A stretch of 64,000 bases of DNA from Leifsonia sp040686855 (GTDB taxonomy: Bacteria; Actinomycetota; Actinomycetes; Actinomycetales; Microbacteriaceae): assembly GCF_040686855.1 (NCBI RefSeq), contig NZ_JBFBOG010000001.1:1313088-1377087 (forward strand), written 5' to 3'. This document shows, in pieces, positions 59,445 through 64,000 of this stretch. Below the pieces are notes generated by a model. That model saw only the letters and a program-made list of their open reading frames with translations, searched no databases and had not been told where the DNA came from. The position numbers and the translations under genes were made by a program. The first letter of the stretch is position 1, and the number at the start of each line of letters is the position of its first letter.

Positions 59445-59533
59445 CTGATTTCCCTTCAGTGGTGTCGCAGCGGGCGTCCTCGCCCGAGCGAAGAGGTACG
59501 GGATTCCCTACCGCCGGGGTCTGATGGCGACAG

Positions 59534-59552
59534 TATGGAAACCTTCCCACAT
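59534..59552. promoter_or_regulatory. Weak LacI-type operator, proximal to binding-protein gene
   Basis: TATGGAAACCTTCCCACAT keeps the TGG, AAC and CCA anchors of the locus operator and matches 10 of 14 core bases. It is about 92 bases before the start. Confidence 0.45.
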
Positions 59553-59670
59553 CGCACGCTAATGCAGCGGTGCAGTTCTTCACAAGGGGACCGGGCACGC
59601 GGGGCCGATTTTCGTTACTTGATCGTTTCTTACGCTCAGGCGAAACGGTTGTGAACCCCTGCGGTCAATA

Positions 59671-59684
59671 TGGCAACGATGCCA
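59671..59684. promoter_or_regulatory. LacI-type operator, distal to binding-protein gene
   Basis: TGGCAACGATGCCA is a near-perfect palindrome almost identical to the site at 54,277 (flanked TAT and CAT). It lies about 230 bases before the binding-protein start. Confidence 0.65.
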
Positions 59685-59721
59685 CATCCGGCTCCCCGGA
59701 AGGCCGTCTTCATGGGGCGGC

Positions 59722-59788
59722 GATCGGCCACCAACCAGGTCTCGAACCTGGGAGACCCCTCACAAGGGGGACATATCGGCAACCGATC
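59722..59788. other. Multi-hairpin structured element
   Basis: GATCGG (59722-59727) and CCGATC (59783-59788) pair around two inner hairpins: CCAGG-TCTCGAA-CCTGG (59735-59751) and CCCCT-CACA-AGGGG (59756-59769). Read on the minus strand the first hairpin has a 5-bp stem and a TTCGAGA loop, like a tRNA T-arm, but the rest of a tRNA is absent. From here to the junction I see no gene. Confidence 0.4.
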
Positions 59789-59904
59789 TCAGCCGGGCTC
59801 CGGATGACTGTGCGTGGCAGGCGTTTCCCTCCCCTCCCACTGACGGATGCGGCGCGCCGGATGCGACAAGGGGCGCCGCGGCGCGCCGCATCCTGATCCC
59901 CTCG

Positions 59905-59930
59905 CGCCGCCCGTACGCAGCGGCCCAGCA
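59905..59930. other. Compositional junction between actinobacterial and Acinetobacter-like DNA
   Basis: Upstream is very GC-rich with actinobacterial codon use; downstream is AT-rich with A/T-ending codons and complete Acinetobacter-type genes. The change is abrupt, over tens of bases, and carries no repeat, integrase, transposase or tRNA. The exact base cannot be fixed because the last GC-rich codons and the first foreign codons share a short frame. Confidence 0.85.
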
Positions 59931-59958
59931 GGCATATCTGCGAAGTAAACGCTTATGA
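59923..59958 (+). pseudogene. Truncated tail of the gene upstream of emrB
   Basis: The last eleven codons (reading A-Q-Q-A-Y-L-R-S-K-R-L) and a TGA overlap the emrB ATG as ATGA, the usual link between the EmrA adaptor or a partner gene and EmrB. The rest of the gene is missing at the junction. The identity as emrA is inferred from position only. Confidence 0.35.
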
Positions 59959-61478
59959 AAACGCAAACACCTTTTGCCGAACTAAGCGGTGGCCGTTTAA
60001 TACTGGCAGCGTTTGTTATTGCCTTGTCGAACTTTATGGTTGTGCTCGATACGACCATTGCCAATGTATCTGTACCGCACATTACCGGTAACCTTGCCGT
60101 TTCAAGTACACAAGGGACATGGGTTGTTACGTCGTATGCAGTTGCAGAAGCGATTTGTGTACCTTTAACAGGTTGGCTTGCAGGTCGCTTTGGAACCGTT
60201 CGGGTTTTTATTTTTGGTCTGATTGGTTTTACCATTTTTTCTTTCTTGTGCGGCCTAGCAAACTCGTTAGGGATGCTGGTGTTTTTCCGTATTGGACAAG
60301 GTCTATGCGGTGGCCCGCTTATGCCACTCAGTCAAACCTTGCTCATGCGTATTTTCCCTCAAGAAAAGCATGCACAGGCGATGGGCCTATGGGCAATGAC
60401 TACCGTCGTTGGACCAATCTTAGGGCCAATTTTGGGTGGTCTGATTAGTGACAACCTGTCTTGGCACTGGATTTTCTTTATTAACATACCAGTCGGGATT
60501 ATTTGTGTTTTAGCGGCAATCCGTTTGCTTAAACCAGCCGAAACAGAAACCATTTCTTTACGAATCGACACGGTCGGTTTAGGTCTGTTAATTTTGTGGA
60601 TTGGTGCGCTACAGCTCATGCTCGATTTGGGGCACGAACGCGACTGGTTTAACAGCACCAGCATTATCGTTTTAGCTTTAACTGCCGCCATTGGCTTTGT
60701 AGTGTTCCTCATATGGGAGCTGACCGATAAACACCCCGTCGTAGACGTGAAAGTCTTTAGGCATAGGGGCTTTGCCATATCGGTGCTGGCTTTGTCGCTC
60801 GGCTTCGGCGCATTCTTTGGCAGTATTGTACTGATTCCGCAGTGGCTGCAAATGAACCTTTCCTACACCGCGACGTGGGCCGGATATTTAACTGCAACCA
60901 TGGGCTTTGGTAGTCTGACCATGTCACCGATTGTGGCAAAGCTCTCGACCAAACATGACCCAAGAGCACTAGCGAGTTTCGGTTTAATTTTGCTGGGTGG
61001 TGTGACCTTAATGCGGGCATTCTGGACCACAGATGCCGACTTTATGGCGTTGGCTTGGCCGCAAATCTTGCAAGGTTTTGCTGTACCGTTCTTTTTTATT
61101 CCACTGTCAAATATTGCCCTCGGTTCAGTACTCCAGCAAGAGATTGCATCTGCTGCGGGCCTTATGAACTTTTTAAGAACTATGGCAGGGGCGATTGGTG
61201 CTTCAATTGCGGTGACCGTGTGGGATGACCATGCCAAAGTTGCCCGTAGTGAAATGGTGTCAAACCTACATACGACTGAAGTACAAAACACACTTTTGCA
61301 AAATGGGTTTACGGCTGATTCGACGCTCGGAATTATTTCAAATCTAGTCGATAAAGAAGCCATTACCATGTCGGCAAATCATGTGTTTTTGCTGTTTGCG
61401 ATTGTGTTTGTCTTTGCAGGGCTGGTCATTTGGCTGTGTCCAAAACCCAAGCAGGTCAGCGGCATGCCTTCTCACTAA
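59955..61478 (+). CDS. emrB: EmrB-type DHA2 multidrug exporter (Acinetobacter-like)
   Basis: This 507-residue permease has 14 helices and DHA2 signatures: MVVLDTTIANVSVPHI (motif D1), GWLAGRFGTVRVF (motif A) and VVGPILGPILGGLISD (antiporter motif C). EmrB exports hydrophobic drugs with EmrA and TolC. Codons are AT-rich, unlike all genes to the left. The sequence is close to Acinetobacter EmrB. It ends at a clear rho-independent terminator. Confidence 0.92.
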   Translation: MKTQTPFAELSGGRLILAAFVIALSNFMVVLDTTIANVSVPHITGNLAVSSTQGTWVVTSYAVAEAICVPLTGWLAGRFGTVRVFIFGLIGFTIFSFLCGLANSLGMLVFFRIGQGLCGGPLMPLSQTLLMRIFPQEKHAQAMGLWAMTTVVGPILGPILGGLISDNLSWHWIFFINIPVGIICVLAAIRLLKPAETETISLRIDTVGLGLLILWIGALQLMLDLGHERDWFNSTSIIVLALTAAIGFVVFLIWELTDKHPVVDVKVFRHRGFAISVLALSLGFGAFFGSIVLIPQWLQMNLSYTATWAGYLTATMGFGSLTMSPIVAKLSTKHDPRALASFGLILLGGVTLMRAFWTTDADFMALAWPQILQGFAVPFFFIPLSNIALGSVLQQEIASAAGLMNFLRTMAGAIGASIAVTVWDDHAKVARSEMVSNLHTTEVQNTLLQNGFTADSTLGIISNLVDKEAITMSANHVFLLFAIVFVFAGLVIWLCPKPKQVSGMPSH

Positions 61479-61482
61479 ACAC

Positions 61483-61513
61483 AAAAAAGCATCTCTTTGG
61501 AGATGCTTTTTTT
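61483..61513 (+). terminator. Rho-independent terminator after emrB
   Basis: AAAAAAGCATCTC and GAGATGCTTTTTT form a 13-bp stem with a TTTG loop and a T run, four bases after the stop. The canonical AT-rich form differs from the GC-rich hairpins elsewhere. Confidence 0.92.
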
Positions 61514-61781
61514 AGGCCAACTACAAAATGAGTGAGTTTATAAATGGGAAATTTTGCCTGTATTTAAAGAAATAAAGCATGCCAGAATTGGGCAAATCAG
61601 TTATAAAAGAGTGTGATAACAAACAAGGAGACATCGCACAGAGCACAAAATAAACACCCTCAATCATTTAATATTATTAAAACTTTATTTTTATCAAAGA
61701 TTAAAAAACTGAAGACCTGAAAACAAAGAAGCTTGCATGGCAATTGCATGGATAGGCAGGCGTATATATTGGAGTTATCAC
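61514..61781. other. AT-rich intergenic region before ggt
   Basis: This 268-base gap has no open frame of note. It is rich in A and T and probably contains the ggt promoter; no clear operator is seen. Confidence 0.5.
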
Positions 61782-63764
61782 GTGAATAAAAGATATTCAT
61801 TTTTGTTCAGTAGTTTATTAGCAGTCGGTTTATTACAAGGATGTGGAGATGATTCTTCAGATCAGCCCAAGGATGATTCAAATACAACCCCGCCCAATTT
61901 AATTGTTGATAATGACCCGACCAGTTGTAGCAAACTGGCACAAGACGGTTCAAGCGTGGTGGTCGGTTCAAATCAAAATGGTGACCCAGCAGCGCCTGAA
62001 GGTGCGTCGGGTTATAGACTCGGTAACACGGTTAAATACGCAGATAAATATATGGTGGTAGCAAACACGCCACTTGCGGTAAAAGCGGGCTGTGATGTTT
62101 TAAGAGCAGGCGGTAGTGCAGTCGATGCTGCCGTTGCGGTACAAGCGGTGCTGGGTTTAGTCGAGCCTCAATCGAGCACCATTGCTGGCAGTGGTTTTAT
62201 GATGTATTACGATGCCAAAACCAAAAAAGTCACGGCTTATGATGGTCGTGAAACCGCACCAGCCGCAGCCAACGAATATTATTTAATTCGCCAAGATATA
62301 TATGACCCAAATTCACCTGCACCAGTACCAAGTGCCCGCCGTAGTGGTCGCTCGATTGGTGTGCCGGGTGTGATGCGTTTGCTTGAACAAGCACAACAAG
62401 AACATGGCAAGCTTAAGTGGAACCAGCTTTTTGGTGAAGCAATTGGTTTGGCTGACAATGGGTTCCGTATTCCGGGGCGTTTGGCAGATGCAATTGCAAG
62501 TAATGCAAACAGCTTAGCGCTTGATGCAAATGCAATGGCAACCTATTTTCATTCAGATGGTTCACCACGTAAAGTTGGTGAAACTATGACCAATAAAGCC
62601 TATGCAAAAACCCTAGAAGCACTTGCCACGCAAGGCGCAAATGCATTACACACTGGGCCGATTGCGCAAGCCATTGTGGCAAAAGCAGGACAGACGTTAG
62701 GGGATGACCCAGCAAAAACTCCAATTACTCCAAGCTTAATGACCTTACAGGATTTATCGAACTATCAGGTTAAAAAACGCGACCCGATTTGTACGACGTA
62801 TCGTGACCGTTACTATGTTTGTACCATGCCACCTCCATCTTCGGGAGGGATTGCAGTTGCACAGACGCTAGGTATTTTAGAAAACTTTGATATGTCGCTG
62901 TACCCACCTAAAAACCCTGAAAATGAAGGTGGTGTGCCGGATGTGATGGGTGTGCATTTAGTGTCTGAAGCCGAACGTTTGGCCTACGCTGACCGTGACA
63001 AATATGTGGCAGATACCGATTTTGTTCGTTTGCCAGCCCAGGGTATTCCAAGTTTTATTGATAAAAATTACTTGAAACAACGTGCAGCACTGATTAACCC
63101 GAACCAAAGTATGGGCGTTGCACCAGCAGGTAATTTCAATACAGCTTCGGGTGTGGACACCACTGTTGAACATGGCACAACTCAGTTCACGATTGTAGAT
63201 GCCTATGGCAATGTGGTTTCAATGACATCGACTGTTGAATCGAGCATGGGTTCATTCCACATGGTAGATGGTTTCTTGTTGTCAAATCAGTTAACTGACT
63301 TTAGCGCAAACCCTTATGACAGCACTGGGGCACTGGTTGCCAACCGTGTAGAAAGCGGCAAACGCCCACGTAGTACTATGGCGCCAACTTTGGTGTTTAA
63401 AGGCACCACGCCAGATGAGTTTTATATGGCAACAGGTTCACCAGGTGGAGGTACGATCATTCAATATGTAGTTAAAACATTGGTGGGTGCATTGGACTGG
63501 AACTTAAATGCACAGCAGGCCACTTCGCTTGTAAACTTTGGCGCAACCAATAGCAAAAACACCAATGTGGATAGCTCGAATGTACAGCTTTCTTTAGTTG
63601 ACCTGATTGAAGGCTTAAAAGCAAAAGGGCATGGCATTTCTAACACTGCACAAACCAGCGGTATTTCAACGATTATGAAAGTAAATATTAATAATCAAAG
63701 TAAATACGCAGGTGGGGTAGACCCACGCCGTGAAGGAATTGTGTTAGGCAATGGTGCTTTATAG
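61782..63764 (+). CDS. ggt: Gamma-glutamyltransferase, lipoprotein form
   Basis: The GTG start (GGAG nearby) opens a lipoprotein signal (VGLLQGC, Cys20), so this 660-residue enzyme is anchored to the membrane. It has the GGT fold: VKAGCDVLRAGGSAVDAAVA, autoprocessing Thr in EHGTTQFTIVDAYGNVVSMTSTV (small subunit start) and GSPGGGTIIQYV. GGT hydrolyses glutathione and other gamma-glutamyl peptides. A longer in-frame ATG 15 codons upstream lacks a signal. Codon use and neighbours mark it as Acinetobacter. Confidence 0.93.
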   Translation: MNKRYSFLFSSLLAVGLLQGCGDDSSDQPKDDSNTTPPNLIVDNDPTSCSKLAQDGSSVVVGSNQNGDPAAPEGASGYRLGNTVKYADKYMVVANTPLAVKAGCDVLRAGGSAVDAAVAVQAVLGLVEPQSSTIAGSGFMMYYDAKTKKVTAYDGRETAPAAANEYYLIRQDIYDPNSPAPVPSARRSGRSIGVPGVMRLLEQAQQEHGKLKWNQLFGEAIGLADNGFRIPGRLADAIASNANSLALDANAMATYFHSDGSPRKVGETMTNKAYAKTLEALATQGANALHTGPIAQAIVAKAGQTLGDDPAKTPITPSLMTLQDLSNYQVKKRDPICTTYRDRYYVCTMPPPSSGGIAVAQTLGILENFDMSLYPPKNPENEGGVPDVMGVHLVSEAERLAYADRDKYVADTDFVRLPAQGIPSFIDKNYLKQRAALINPNQSMGVAPAGNFNTASGVDTTVEHGTTQFTIVDAYGNVVSMTSTVESSMGSFHMVDGFLLSNQLTDFSANPYDSTGALVANRVESGKRPRSTMAPTLVFKGTTPDEFYMATGSPGGGTIIQYVVKTLVGALDWNLNAQQATSLVNFGATNSKNTNVDSSNVQLSLVDLIEGLKAKGHGISNTAQTSGISTIMKVNINNQSKYAGGVDPRREGIVLGNGAL

Positions 63765-63772
63765 AGCAAGCT

Positions 63773-63802
63773 AAAAAAGCTGTCATTTTTGGCAGCTTTT
63801 TT
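63773..63802 (+). terminator. Rho-independent terminator after ggt
   Basis: AAAAAAGCTGTC and GGCAGCTTTTTT form a 12-bp stem (one G-T wobble) with an ATTTTT loop and a T run, 8 bases after the ggt stop. Confidence 0.9.
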
Positions 63803-63874
63803 ATGAGGGCCTTGAAAAAAACAAAAGGCTCTCCATTATGTAAATATGTTCATCAGTAGCAGACTGTTGATAAA

Positions 63875-63902
63875 TTGCACAGCATTTTATTTTAGTTATG
63901 CT
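63875..63902 (+). promoter_or_regulatory. Sigma-70-type promoter of ssrA
   Basis: TTGCAC, 16 bases and TATGCT fit a -35/-10 pair about 20 bases before the tmRNA 5' end. A TATGAT at 63,902 is an overlapping alternative -10. Confidence 0.55.
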
Positions 63903-63921
63903 ATGATGTTCAGACATTCAT

Positions 63922-64000
63922 GGGGATGTGATTGTCTTCGACGGCTGTGATGAAACTCATAGATGCATGCCGAGAGCGCATTTTCTCTCGTAAATAAAAA
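63922..64000 (+). ncRNA. ssrA: tmRNA, 5' part (cut by window end)
   Basis: The strand starts GGGGATGTGATTGTCTTCGA, the conserved acceptor and D-like region of tmRNA, followed by GATGAAACTCATAGATGCATG and the first pseudoknot stem. tmRNA rescues stalled ribosomes. Only about 79 of some 360 bases are in the window, so the tag reading frame and the 3' acceptor end are missing. The sequence fits Acinetobacter ssrA. Confidence 0.9.

Noticed and set aside
59735..59751. T-arm-like hairpin suggesting a tRNA on the minus strand
   Set aside because: No CCACCAA-type acceptor partner, anticodon arm or D-arm at proper spacing could be found; only the T-arm shape is present.
59905..64000. Recent horizontal transfer of a drug-resistance island
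   Set aside because: No integrase, transposase, attachment repeat or tRNA at the join, and the block holds core ssrA and ggt in a chromosomal order.

Overview
The window joins two unlike pieces of DNA. Positions 1 to about 59,910 are very GC-rich, with dense, often overlapping genes, GTG starts and strong GC-ending codons. The gene content (DUF4383, DUF6328, a DUF7882-like protein, CYP152 peroxygenase, Amadori-sugar genes, many LacI/ABC sugar loci) suggests a free-living actinobacterium of the Microbacteriaceae, probably Leifsonia-like. From about 59,930 to the end the DNA is AT-rich and holds an EmrB-type DHA2 drug exporter, a lipoprotein gamma-glutamyltransferase and the 5' end of ssrA (tmRNA). 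These look like Acinetobacter chromosome. No transposase, integrase or repeat marks the join, so an assembly chimera or contamination is more likely than natural transfer.

Layout. 1-6,850: a carbohydrate locus with an ABC importer, a LacI regulator, a fructosamine-type kinase and a SIS-domain deglycase; two identical 16-bp operators tie it together. 6,958-7,854: stress-type SDR. 8,151-13,017: molybdenum cofactor genes (moeA, DUF6457, mobA-like), a small helical protein and a large molybdopterin oxidoreductase, in one overlapping operon. 13,218-22,573: aquaporin-family channel, CinA-like amidase, CDGSH protein, diiron-type redox enzyme, GT2, CYP152 P450, DUF4383, two PRC-barrel-like proteins with an atypical NRAMP transporter, a lipoprotein and a ribbon-helix-helix protein. 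22,570-26,290: a four-PAS hybrid histidine kinase divergent from two response regulators. 26,743-30,888: efeO, efeB and a secreted phosphatase/phospholipase C behind a PHO-box-like repeat. 30,952-45,936: mixed housekeeping and conserved small proteins. 46,157-49,071: an operon of poorly known proteins in which two divergent paralogues flank a DUF6098 gene.

49,137-59,444 is a second LacI-controlled sugar locus: FAD oxidoreductase, GH4 glycosidase, BadF-type kinase and LacI on the minus strand, divergent from two ABC permeases. An MFS exporter follows on the plus strand. The substrate-binding lipoprotein lies beyond it on the minus strand. Four related palindromes of the form TGGNAACGNTNCCA sit at three promoter regions of this locus and predict one regulon.

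Several intergenic regions, mostly between convergent genes, carry repeated hairpin-forming DNA: a 50-bp hairpin family (three copies, two inside a 128-bp direct repeat), a CTCCTCCGTTTCGCGC-like motif (at least seven copies), and a TCGTGACGA inverted repeat. These are the least explained structures in the actinobacterial part.
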